From positions 1 to 17,786 of the forward strand of contig DASYAN010000488.1 in assembly GCA_036501345.1 (NCBI GenBank): a stretch of 17,786 nt of DNA. Reading direction: 5' to 3'. Made by a program: the position numbers and the translations under genes. The stretch is from DASYAN01 sp036501345 (GTDB lineage Bacteria > Chloroflexota > Ktedonobacteria > Ktedonobacterales > Ktedonobacteraceae). Below the pieces are notes generated by a model that saw only the letters and a program-made list of their open reading frames with translations, had not been told where the DNA came from and did not search any database. This document shows positions 1-6,013 of the stretch, one piece after another; positions within the stretch are counted from its first letter, which is position 1, and every line of letters starts with the position of its first letter.

Positions 1-417
1 GTGATGCAGCCGCCGATGCGCATCCAGTCAACAATAACAACAAACTAAAGAGCGTTATACAAGACAATAAACGTTTCAAATTATTTCTCCTCGTTTCAAG
101 ACAAAGATGCAAATATGCGCATCAATTACAGAACGAGCGAATGAGGTAAGGCAAGCGTCAATCTGAGGGTAGGTTGAGTTGACAGTTTGAATAGTCACAG
201 ATACGTCTAAAGCCTCTTGGCAAGGCACTCTCTGCGATTCAGTTTGTCAGAAACTGTCAACCAGATTTGACGCATGCCTAAGAATAACAGCAAATTCTCT
301 TCGAGTATCACAAGTAGAACAAGTGTACTTTGCGTGTGTGCCACCAATTCTACAAAGCTGCCTACTCGTATGGACATCAGACAATACCGTACGGACAACA
401 TGTGGCAAGAGGGCATG
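1..417. other. Intergenic stretch without a supported gene
   Basis: No convincing coding region is visible here. Reading frames of about 90-105 codons exist on both strands near 207-543, but they lack a Shine-Dalgarno sequence, overlap the end of the sigma-like gene and show no recognisable motif. The stretch is downstream of the minus-strand sigma-like gene and beyond its terminator. The only structure seen is an 11-bp inverted repeat, listed separately. Confidence 0.5.
178..261. repeat. 84-bp segment bounded by an 11-bp perfect inverted repeat
   Basis: GTTGACAGTTT at 178-188 is matched by its exact reverse complement at 251-261. A weaker nested repeat (AGTTT/AAACT) sits inside the right arm at 242-255. 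The ends could be those of a very small non-autonomous element or a regulatory or RNA structure. No clear target duplication flanks them, so the nature is left open. Confidence 0.35.
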
Positions 418-453
418 AAAAAGCACTCTGCCGATTGGAGTAGACAGAGTGCT
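418..453 (-). terminator. Rho-independent terminator of the sigma-like gene
   Basis: On the minus strand a perfect 9-bp stem (445-453 with 422-430) closes a 14-nt loop and is followed directly by a run of five T (422-418, the first also in the stem). It begins 13 bp past the stop codon of the sigma-like gene at 466, which is the expected place for an intrinsic terminator of that transcript. Confidence 0.75.
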
Positions 454-465
454 GCGTCAAATAGA

Positions 466-1059
466 TTACAGGACACAGGTCTCACGTTGGATGAGTCCTT
501 GCACTTGTGGATGCTTGTAAAATACACGTTTTATGCTTCTTAGCAAATTGTCTGTACGGCGTTCTTGCTTGAGTAGTGAGCGATGTGACTGCTTTTCATT
601 AGGCACGGGCATGTAGTCTAACCCAAAGGTCATAACAGCATACACTTGCTCTTCCAGTCGGCACTCGCGTAACGCTGCATGCACAACCTCTGAAGCTAAA
701 ACTGCAGGTACTTTCTCGTCTTCTTCAATGCAACTCTGCTCGGGTGCCTGCAGGATATCCAGATAGGTCCTGTCATCATCAATTGGAGTGGCTAAGCTTA
801 CAGTAGCGTTACTGTAGTCGATGTGACGCTTCAATAACTGGTAGAGACCACGACGTACGCATCCATTTAAATAGGCCTTCACATTGTAGTCATCAGGGAT
901 GGTAGGATAGACTTCAAGCATAAGCAAGCTTGCGTGCTGATAGCAGTCATCATAGCCCATACGATATTTACGACTAAAATTAGAGACCATACTTTTGACT
1001 TCACCCAGCATTTCAATGATACAAGCATTGCGAGAGGTAGTGTCTACTAAAATATTCAT
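466..1059 (-). CDS. Sigma-70-family-like regulatory protein
   Basis: A 197-residue protein with the layout of a small sigma factor. Residues about 28-80 resemble region 2: an aromatic/basic helix, then YDDCYQHASLLMLEVYP and KAYLNGCVRRGLYQLLKRH, like the DNA- and core-binding helices of sigma-70 proteins. Residues about 86-105 (SLATPIDDDRTYLDIL) match the 'SL..P..DD...DIL' linker typical before region 4. Residues about 128-185 are helical and basic, a possible degenerate region 4. The ATG overlaps the stop of the upstream SWIM-finger gene (ATGA), so the two are probably translationally coupled. A clear terminator follows. Such diverged sigma-like proteins are common on mobile elements. Whether this one still binds RNA polymerase, or is a sigma-derived regulator, cannot be told from the sequence. 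Confidence 0.6.
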   Translation of the reverse strand: MNILVDTTSRNACIIEMLGEVKSMVSNFSRKYRMGYDDCYQHASLLMLEVYPTIPDDYNVKAYLNGCVRRGLYQLLKRHIDYSNATVSLATPIDDDRTYLDILQAPEQSCIEEDEKVPAVLASEVVHAALRECRLEEQVYAVMTFGLDYMPVPNEKQSHRSLLKQERRTDNLLRSIKRVFYKHPQVQGLIQRETCVL

Positions 1060-1526
1060 CCCGCTACCTCCATCTCTCGCAGTGCCTCGGCCTTCTGACG
1101 ATACTCATCCTGCCAAGCTTGTTGTCTTTTGCGGTCGGCCTTCCTAATGGCTTCCCACTGCCCGACAGTACTCTTTACTGTTGGGTCCAAGACAAGGACA
1201 CTCACGGCCTTCTCAGTGCGGTTCAGCGTCATTTCTGTGGAAGCTTTGCGAGCCCTGATTTCTGCAACGCTTGCAGGGACACTCATCGGGATGGCATCGG
1301 AAGTCTTGGCTACGACTGTGCTCATCACGTACTCGCGGACAACCTTCAGATGTGCATGTTCACAACAATTGGCCCCACAACTGCATTGATAGGCATTTCG
1401 TATGCCATTATAGTGAACGATGTAGTAGCGTCCTTCGCGTCTCTCCGACCGGACGGCAAAGCACGTCTCTCCTGCTTTCACATGGCAGTTCCCGATGGTG
1501 AAGTCCTGGCGGGCTACAAACTTCAT
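1056..1526 (-). CDS. SWIM-type zinc-finger protein
   Basis: A 156-residue protein. Residues about 47-65 contain CSCGANCCEHAHLKVVREYV, which fits the SWIM zinc-finger signature CxC...CxH. It is preceded by a beta-rich segment (about 1-46) with YYIVHY/YQC strands as in other SWIM modules. The C-terminal half (about 100-156) is highly charged and helical, rich in R, K, Q and E, and may form a coiled coil. SWIM domains bind zinc and mediate nucleic-acid or protein contacts; no enzyme domain is attached. The gene is the first of a two-gene operon and its TGA overlaps the ATG of the sigma-like gene. The chosen ATG has only a weak ribosome binding site, so the exact start is less sure than the gene. 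Confidence 0.6.
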   Translation of the reverse strand: MKFVARQDFTIGNCHVKAGETCFAVRSERREGRYYIVHYNGIRNAYQCSCGANCCEHAHLKVVREYVMSTVVAKTSDAIPMSVPASVAEIRARKASTEMTLNRTEKAVSVLVLDPTVKSTVGQWEAIRKADRKRQQAWQDEYRQKAEALREMEVAG

Positions 1527-1567
1527 CAGCTTGGCCGTGATACTCAGTATTATTTGTCAGGTAATTT

Positions 1568-1607
1568 GGTTCTGGCTCACTTTTGGTGATGCTCATTAGC
1601 CAGAACC
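1568..1607. repeat. 10-bp inverted repeat upstream of the SWIM/sigma operon
   Basis: GGTTCTGGCT at 1568-1577 is repeated as an exact reverse complement at 1598-1607 with 20 bp between. It lies 42 bp upstream of the SWIM gene start, so an operator or a leader hairpin is possible. No T-run follows on either strand, which argues against an intrinsic terminator. Confidence 0.45.
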
Positions 1608-1651
1608 GTTATATTCGACAGACGACAGTTTTTCCCTCATTTCAGGCCATG

Positions 1652-1839
1652 ATATGCGTCAAAACGGCAGATATATGTGTCAGAGAGCCATTTTTCGAGC
1701 GAAGACCAGAGAATGCTCGTTTTTTGGAAGCCGTTAGCGGTGCTCATAGGCCAAGGCAATAGTTGCTTTACAGGCAATAAATGCTTACATTCGACCCTTT
1801 GACACATATATCCCCTTTTTGGCGAACTTATGTGTCAAA
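1652..1839. promoter_or_regulatory. Four dispersed copies of a TATGTGTCAAA-like motif
   Basis: The otherwise gene-free gap 1527-2113 holds four related words: ATATGCGTCAAA at 1652-1663, GATATATGTGTCA at 1670-1682, the exact reverse complement of that 13-mer at 1800-1812, and TTATGTGTCAAA at 1828-1839. Three point one way and one the other. The arrangement suits binding sites for a regulator of the minus-strand SWIM/sigma operon or of the plus-strand gene at 2114. Iterons of a replication region are an alternative, but no replication initiator gene is visible nearby. Confidence 0.45.
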
Positions 1840-2016
1840 CGACAGTACCACCTGGGCGTTGTCTCCTTATCGTATCAATCTGCTCTGTCCTATCAAAGTT
1901 GTCCGCTTTTTTCTGCGCAAGATGTCCGGCTTGTCTCTAGTAATGCAGATACGCGTTGGGTAGTATTGTGGTAGGCACTCGTTGTGAGTGTTGTTATGAA
2001 ATATGTTTGAAAAGCT

Positions 2017-2091
2017 TTAGAACTTATCCGAATACCCTGATTTTGCTCTTGAACTAGGGCTGCTTCAGAATGGTTTCCGGATAAGCTCTTA
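2017..2091. mobile_element. Putative 69-bp MITE with TTA target duplication
   Basis: The segment 2020-2088 begins GAACTTATCCGAATA and ends with the inverted counterpart of GAGCTTATCCGGAAA (12 of 15 bases matching). It is flanked by TTA on both sides (2017-2019 and 2089-2091). A three-base TNA duplication and short inverted ends are known from some IS5-family groups, so a MITE mobilised by such an IS is a reasonable reading. It sits 25 bp upstream of the plus-strand gene at 2114 and may form most of its leader. The short length makes chance or a regulatory hairpin possible. Confidence 0.4.
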
Positions 2092-2113
2092 TTGAGAAAA
2101 GGAGAATATAGAC

Positions 2114-3058
2114 ATGGCTGCTCCTAGTAGACGCCAGACGGATGGAGGAAACCCATATGATGGTAATGGAGATAGAACGCCAAGGCCTGAGTATCAGATG
2201 CGACGAACTACTCTGCCATATGCCCAAATAGCTGGACATCTGCCCCTGAGAGAAACTCCCACTAGGCAAGTATATCGTAGAGTGCAAGTATTATTAGACA
2301 TTACTCCTCATGTTCCCGGTCAAAGTGATGAGGCTAGAAATGAGGAGGCATTTATGACTGCTTATAGAGAGCTTCGACAGGATACAACAAGGTTTCTAGA
2401 ATTTGCAGACGCTCTAACCCAAAATAATATAACAAGCGTTGGCCTATTGGCACGCAATCCAATTCTGCATTTACATCGTATGTTAAGAACTGAACTCCAA
2501 CCGGTTAAGGGTAGTGAGTCCACTGAGGGGAATTCGATTGCTCAAGAGACTTCAGAGAGTCCCGACTCTAACCAATCTCCACGCATTCATGTCAGTTTTG
2601 ACGATAGGCTGCTCGAACGCCAGAAAAATCCGCCCCCTGAAAGTATGTTTGCAGAAGTAAAGGATCGGGCACAAGCCTTAATCGACGGTGGATCTTACAC
2701 AGATTATAACTATGCATACGCGGCGGCTTATAACGGGCTTACTCCGAGTGAAAAAGACCAATGGAAGGAAGAAAAACGGCAATTGAAAGCAGAATGGAAG
2801 GAAGAAGAACGGCAATTGAAAGCAGAACAGGAGGAAGAAGCCGCTCGACTTGCAAGCTCATCGTCTTCGGACGAGGAAATACCTGTGTGGGTAGCTGAGC
2901 CTGAAGACGATGAGCTTGCCTCAGGGTCTTCGGATGAGGAATTACTTGCGAGAGCAATACAACGGCTCGGTATAGAAGGAGGAGGAAGGCTTACTGTACC
3001 TGATTTAAATAGTCAAGACGAAGATATAACACCGAGAAATTCACCTGAACGCCGATAG
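2114..3058 (+). CDS. Hypothetical protein with acidic, repeat-bearing C-terminus
   Basis: A 314-residue protein that I do not recognise. A good ribosome binding site (AAAGGAGAAT, about 10 bases before the ATG) supports the start. The first ~35 residues are polar and probably disordered. Residues about 36-140 look like a folded, helical domain. A Ser/Pro/Glu-rich linker follows (about 140-170), then a second small domain (about 175-215) with GSYTDYNYAYAAAYNGLTPSEK. Residues 216-240 contain two copies of an 11-residue charged helix unit (WKEEKRQLKAE), and two acidic blocks follow (SSSSSDEE and GSSDEELLARAI). The tail is again disordered. No signal peptide, membrane segment or catalytic motif is seen. 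It is alone on its strand, converging on the minus-strand small-gene string. Function unknown. Confidence 0.7.
   Translation: MAAPSRRQTDGGNPYDGNGDRTPRPEYQMRRTTLPYAQIAGHLPLRETPTRQVYRRVQVLLDITPHVPGQSDEARNEEAFMTAYRELRQDTTRFLEFADALTQNNITSVGLLARNPILHLHRMLRTELQPVKGSESTEGNSIAQETSESPDSNQSPRIHVSFDDRLLERQKNPPPESMFAEVKDRAQALIDGGSYTDYNYAYAAAYNGLTPSEKDQWKEEKRQLKAEWKEEERQLKAEQEEEAARLASSSSSDEEIPVWVAEPEDDELASGSSDEELLARAIQRLGIEGGGRLTVPDLNSQDEDITPRNSPERR
2761..2826 (+). repeat. 33-bp tandem duplication inside the hypothetical gene
   Basis: Two adjacent 33-bp units, 2761-2793 and 2794-2826, differ at one base; a third partial unit follows. They encode the WKEE(K/E)RQLKAE helix repeats. The near identity points to a recent in-frame duplication, so copy number may vary between strains. 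Confidence 0.8.
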
Positions 3059-3160
3059 TACTGACCAAATAGTCGGTTATTAGCTTTAAACATATAGGGC
3101 TAGTTGAAGACGAACCACCCCATATCACACTGCTGGTCCACGCGCGATAGAATGCACAAC

Positions 3161-3193
3161 GCCCCGGTGCTCACATCGAACAGCCGGGGCTTT
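3161..3193. terminator. GC-rich hairpin between convergent genes
   Basis: GCCCCGG at 3161-3167 pairs perfectly with CCGGGGC at 3184-3190. On the plus strand it is followed by TTTGCTT, about 100 bp after the stop at 3058. On the minus strand it starts 6 bp past the stop of the 34-residue gene. It is probably a bidirectional terminator for the two converging units, although the T-tract is short. Confidence 0.5.
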
Positions 3194-3196
3194 GCT

Positions 3197-3301
3197 TCAC
3201 ACAGACCACCTACGATATCGAAGTACAACAAGAGCACTAAGCAGTACAGCTATGAGGGCTTCGAGTGCAAGGATGATATCAACGACGATCGTGGTCTGCA
3301 T
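3197..3301 (-). CDS. Possible 34-residue single-pass membrane peptide
   Basis: Starting at the ATG 3301 the frame encodes a 34-residue peptide: a short N-terminus (MQTTIVVD), a hydrophobic helix of about 18 residues (IILALEALIAVLLSALVV) and a basic end (LRYRRWSV). This is the shape of a single-pass, N-out membrane peptide by the positive-inside rule. It begins six bases after the stop of the preceding small gene and ends just before a hairpin, so it would be the last gene of the string. The ribosome binding site is poor (GGTAG at best), so this is a candidate only. Confidence 0.4.
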   Translation of the reverse strand: MQTTIVVDIILALEALIAVLLSALVVLRYRRWSV

Positions 3302-3307
3302 GGCTAC

Positions 3308-3463
3308 CTACTGCCTCTCTCTTCTCTCAGGGAGCAGATACATGGTGTGTCGCACTGTCGTTCGTCCTGGTATCCTACGTGGCCGTCTACTCTGCAGATA
3401 AGCACCGAGTAGGCAACCTGCGAGTCTTGCTATCAGCAGAAGTGGGATGATGAGCATACCCAT
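3308..3463 (-). CDS. Small membrane protein, 51 residues
   Basis: The frame is longer upstream, but the ATG at 3463 is chosen because it has an excellent ribosome binding site (AAGGAGATAACC just before it) and lies two bases after the stop of the preceding gene. Residues 3-21 (MLIIPLLLIARLAGCLLGA) form a hydrophobic helix, followed by a strongly basic tail (QSRRPRRIPGRTTVRH). The product is expected to be anchored in the membrane with its basic tail inside. The family is unknown. Its place in a string of small membrane genes suggests a structural part of an envelope complex. Confidence 0.55.
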   Translation of the reverse strand: MGMLIIPLLLIARLAGCLLGAYLQSRRPRRIPGRTTVRHTMYLLPERRERQ

Positions 3464-3465
3464 GG

Positions 3466-3696
3466 TTATCTCCTTTGCTTTTGATGCTTGGAACAACGAT
3501 AGCCATACAGCACGCCACTTGCCGTGTCGCACTTGCTGCACTGGCCACCTATTCTCGGCGCAAAAATGACCATCAGTATGAGCAGGGGAAACGCTATCAT
3601 GCCAATAAGCCGTGTAGGGCTCCAGCCAGGGACGAGGAAGACTACGAAGAATGCTACTGAGTAGATGATGAGTTGAGACGTCCGCATAAAGCTCAT
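3466..3696 (-). CDS. Two-helix membrane protein with CxxC...CxxH motif
   Basis: A 76-residue protein with two predicted membrane helices (about 8-24 and 30-47) joined by a short PGWSP turn. A C-terminal segment holds Cys53, Cys56, Cys68 and His71, which could bind zinc. The ATG follows the upstream stop by two bases, and the ribosome binding site AGGAGATAACT overlaps that stop, implying tight coupling. The stop of this gene is laid out in the same way over the ribosome binding site of the next gene. No family is recognised. A cytoplasmic zinc knuckle on a membrane hairpin is what the sequence shows. Confidence 0.6.
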   Translation of the reverse strand: MSFMRTSQLIIYSVAFFVVFLVPGWSPTRLIGMIAFPLLILMVIFAPRIGGQCSKCDTASGVLYGYRCSKHQKQRR

Positions 3697-3698
3697 AG

Positions 3699-3914
3699 TT
3701 ATCTCCTCTTGCCATTCCTAGCGTCGTCAATGGCCCGTACTTTGATCTCATTGATCACACTTTGAGTAGTGAGATCATCGTCATTTTCCATGTGCGTGAC
3801 GAGTCCTTGTTCGTACTCGCGTGCCGCTTTTGTGTACATGTCTAACTGTTTTCTGGAGCTATAACCAGTTCCTCCATTATCGGTAATCTTCTCATCATTG
3901 CGCTTGCTGAACAT
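3699..3914 (-). CDS. Small polar hypothetical protein, 71 residues
   Basis: The ATG at 3914 is chosen for its AAGGAG ribosome binding site nine bases upstream. The frame is open further up, to a GTG at 4010, which would add a hydrophobic, Trp-rich N-terminal helix (AVVLVELLIWLEQVYVWQL) and overlap the lysozyme-like gene. That longer, membrane-anchored form cannot be excluded. The 71-residue form is polar and charged, with helices around 24-40 (QLDMYTKAAREYEQGL) and 50-70, and ends in a basic NGKRR. The family is unknown. It is coupled to the next gene through a stop/ribosome-binding-site overlap. Confidence 0.5.
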   Translation of the reverse strand: MFSKRNDEKITDNGGTGYSSRKQLDMYTKAAREYEQGLVTHMENDDDLTTQSVINEIKVRAIDDARNGKRR

Positions 3915-3979
3915 TGCCTCTTTCTCCTTTCGCTGGAGCTGCCATACATAGACTTGCTCCAGCCATATCAGTAATTCCA

Positions 3980-4414
3980 CTAGGACAACTGCACTTTCTG
4001 GTTTTCCCACGTCGCCATATCCGAGTTAACCGTCTGAGCGTACTGAGGTGCATTAGGAGGATTGAGCTTGGCAATGATTTGCGTGCTCGTCGTGAGTCCA
4101 CTGCCAACAAAGTCAGGCCCTTTGATCTCATCGAACCATGCTCTATAGCTGTTTGCCCACGACTTGCTATAGGGGATACAAGCTGCACTCGCATTGCATG
4201 GTAGCTTGCCATAGTTACTGCCTTCGTGAAACACGGCAAGAGCAAATCCAGCATCAATATGTGCACGCCATCCTTCATTATACAGTTGTTGTCCTGTTTT
4301 GCACGCTGGCGACTTCGCTTTGCAGAGGACATAGTCGATTTGTTGGGGCGAAACGCTAGGGATACCAAGGACTGAGCCAGGGGCCGTATGTGCCATCCAG
4401 TTGTTGTAGCTCAT
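3980..4414 (-). CDS. Lysozyme-like peptidoglycan hydrolase, 5' end cut by IS
   Basis: From the ATG at 4414 the frame gives 144 residues, but that ATG has no ribosome binding site and the frame stays open upstream. The added sequence contains a basic patch (STKTRLNF) and a membrane helix (IEVLIIVIGLPLAIFAAS), reaching the IS edge at 4490. The real protein was therefore probably anchored in the membrane, with its start codon lost to the insertion. The catalytic part has the motif IDAGFALAVFHEGSNYGK, which matches the FALA-F-HES/EGS core of lysozyme/transglycosylase-like domains, with the Glu as likely general acid. An inserted region holds four cysteines (CKAKSPAC and CNASAAC) that may form disulfides. 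In conjugation and secretion systems such enzymes open the wall locally. This one heads the remaining small-gene string. Confidence 0.6.
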   Translation of the reverse strand: MSYNNWMAHTAPGSVLGIPSVSPQQIDYVLCKAKSPACKTGQQLYNEGWRAHIDAGFALAVFHEGSNYGKLPCNASAACIPYSKSWANSYRAWFDEIKGPDFVGSGLTTSTQIIAKLNPPNAPQYAQTVNSDMATWENQKVQLS

Positions 4415-4490
4415 TGAGGCTGCAAAGATTGCAAGAGGCAGCCCTATGACGATGATGAGAACCTCAATGAAGTTTAAGCGTGTTTTAGTT

Positions 4491-4516
4491 GATACCGTAT
4501 CGATCTCTAAGGGTGG
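4491..4516 (+). repeat. Left terminal inverted repeat of the IS
   Basis: This 26-bp end contains the core ATCTCTAAGGGTGG and matches the right end except at two positions. The flank outside it (TTTTAGTT at 4483-4490) does not repeat the flank outside the right end (GTATAATT at 6014-6021). Confidence 0.8.
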
Positions 4517-4567
4517 CGAAAAGGAGGAGGAAACGGAGATCTGGGGGTGTCTGAGGGGGATCTCCTA

Positions 4568-4601
4568 GTGGTAAAGTAGGTAAAACAGATGTCTTTACCA
4601 C
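4568..4601 (+). promoter_or_regulatory. Hairpin ahead of the transposase start
   Basis: GTGGTAAAG at 4568-4576 pairs perfectly with CTTTACCAC at 4593-4601 over a 16-nt loop, ending just before the GGGAGG ribosome binding site of the transposase. Leader hairpins of this kind are known in several IS as a guard against expression by read-through transcription. That role here is inferred. Confidence 0.45.
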
Positions 4602-4618
4602 AGGGAGGTTTCAACACC

Positions 4619-5997
4619 ATGAGTATACAATTTAGCCAAGGGAAGCTACAAGATCAAGAGCAGAAAACGATCCTGCAACAGGTCCAATGCCATATGCAAA
4701 AAGCGGCGCAAGAGGCAGTTCGAGGTGTGGTGACCGAGGTGGTGGAAGCTGAGGTCACAGCCAAACTGGGGCGAGAGAAAGGCCAGCCACGACAGACACA
4801 GAGCCAAGAGCGAGCAATCGACTGGAAATGTGGGCATTGTGGATGCAGTGATGCCAACCAGTTCATCCGAGATGGCCATTATCGGCGTGAACTGCAAACA
4901 GGCTGGGGAACGGTTCAAAGCCTGCCTGTGCCGATGCTGGAATGTCAACGCTGCCAGCATGACGTGATTTGTGAGTATGCCATTCTGGAGAAGTATAAAA
5001 AATATTGGATGGATTTAGCGCAAGATGCTTTATGGAGTAGCGGGTGTAGTCAAAGCTTGCGTGACATCTGTGACCGCTGGAGTGCCACAGTTGGCCATTC
5101 TGTCGGGCTGCGAACAGTCAACGAGCGGATCAATCACCTTGAGCCGTTGGTCCACCAGTTCCATACCCAACCCTTCGAGCAGGTCCCGCAAGTCATTCAG
5201 CTGGACGGCATTTGGGTCACGATTACCGAGCAAGGCGAAGTTGTGGTACTTGATCGACGCAATCGTGCACGCAATGAACGCCATGGCAAAAAGAGGGTGA
5301 TCTTGGTGGCATTGGGATTGCAGTCCAGAGAATGGGAAAGAAAAACGAGAAATTGTGGATTGGCAGATTGCCGAGAGCGAGAAGCATGAAGAGTGGGAAG
5401 TGCTGCAACACCCTCCTCGTCAAACGAGGGGCCAAGGCCGAGAATGGGCTTAAGGCCATCATCCGTGACGGATGTGGTGGTCTGGGCCGAGCAGTGGAAC
5501 TGGTGTATGCACAGAGTGTGATTGATCAACGTTGCATCTTCCACAAGCTCAAGAATGTGAGGGATAAGTGTCGAACCGAACTCAAAGGGGATGATCATCG
5601 AGAGCAAAGGAGGCAGATCCTGCAAGAAGCGAGTGCCGTTTATCAAGCTGAAACCGCTGAACAAGCCAAAGAAAGGGGAGCTATTTGGTCTGCGAAATGG
5701 GGTGAAATGGCTCATGAGTCCGTTGTGACCTTTGAACGGGACTTTGATGCCACAATTGCCTTTTACCAACTGGAAGGGCTTCCCCTCCAATGGGTGCGAA
5801 GCACCTCCCTGTTGGAACGGGTCAACCGTCAACTGCGCCGTACATTCCGTCAGGCTCTCTCCTTTGGCAGCAACCTTGGGGCAGAAGTGGCTCTCTATCT
5901 CCAAGTTCAGCGTCTTCATGCTCAATGGAAGCACACCTCTTGGTGGCACACTTCTCACGCTCTCTCCTTGGATTTGCTGCAAGTCCACCACCCTTAG
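4619..5997 (+). pseudogene. IS256/Mutator-type DDE transposase with two frameshifts
   Basis: The start at 4619 (MSIQFSQG) is favoured over the in-frame ATG at 4589 because GGGAGG lies ten bases upstream. The N-terminal part carries a four-Cys zinc ribbon (CGHC...CQRC, about residues 74-116). The catalytic triad can be traced: Asp in QLDGIWV (codon 5204), Asp in IIRDGCGG (codon 5467) followed by the characteristic QRCIFHKLKNV, and Glu in LLERVNRQLRR (codon 5815). The frame breaks twice. Native-looking sequence passes from the first frame (RVILVALGLQ) to a second near 5330-5345 (KREIVDWQIAESEKHEEWEV), then to a third near 5410-5425 (LLVKRGAKAENGL). Each step is +1. Because the middle frame is clearly coding, one programmed -1 slip cannot explain it, so the gene is probably inactive unless these are sequencing errors. 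Confidence 0.8.
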
Positions 5998-6013
5998 AGA
6001 TGGATACGATATC
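5988..6013 (-). repeat. Right terminal inverted repeat of the IS
   Basis: This is the inverted partner of 4491-4516, with 24 of 26 bases matching. The stop codon of the transposase (5995-5997) lies inside it. It adjoins tnpA of the Tn3 element directly after the codon for the Thr of LVNYT. Confidence 0.8.

Larger units (their letters stand above)
4491..6013 (+). mobile_element. Complete IS element, IS256/Mutator superfamily, 1523 bp
   Basis: The element is bounded by 26-bp inverted repeats (4491-4516 and 5988-6013) that match at 24 of 26 positions, and it holds one degraded transposase gene. Its type is judged from the DDE pattern and the N-terminal zinc ribbon, which resemble IS256-like and ISKra4/ISH6-like transposases; the exact family needs a database comparison. 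On the right it abuts the interior of a Tn3-family tnpA; on the left it abuts the lysozyme-like gene. No 8-9 bp target duplication is present, which suggests that an adjacent deletion followed insertion. Confidence 0.8.

Noticed and set aside
207..543. Frames of 89 and 106 codons on opposite strands near the left edge
   Set aside because: They overlap each other and the end of the sigma-like gene, have no ribosome binding site and no family features.
1119..1589. A 156-codon plus-strand frame opposite the SWIM gene
   Set aside because: It lies antisense to the gene with the clear zinc-finger motif, and its Cys/Ser/Leu-rich composition is typical of a shadow frame.
1652..1839. Repeated motifs as iterons of a plasmid origin
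   Set aside because: Only four irregularly spaced copies, one inverted, with no initiator gene, DnaA boxes or AT-rich unwinding stretch seen next to them.
3308..3751. Full 147-codon version of the 51-residue membrane gene
   Set aside because: The upstream part overlaps the 76-residue gene completely in another frame and has no ribosome site, whereas the internal ATG at 3463 has a strong one.
5325..5430. Programmed -1 frameshift in the IS transposase
   Set aside because: One -1 slip would join the first and third frames directly, but the second frame in between codes for clearly native sequence, so at least two shifts are required.
5197..6013. Continuation of the minus-strand tnpA frame through the IS (to 5197)
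   Set aside because: It is antisense to the IS transposase, shows no transposase motifs after LVNYT, and starts exactly at the IS terminal repeat. It is a chance open frame.
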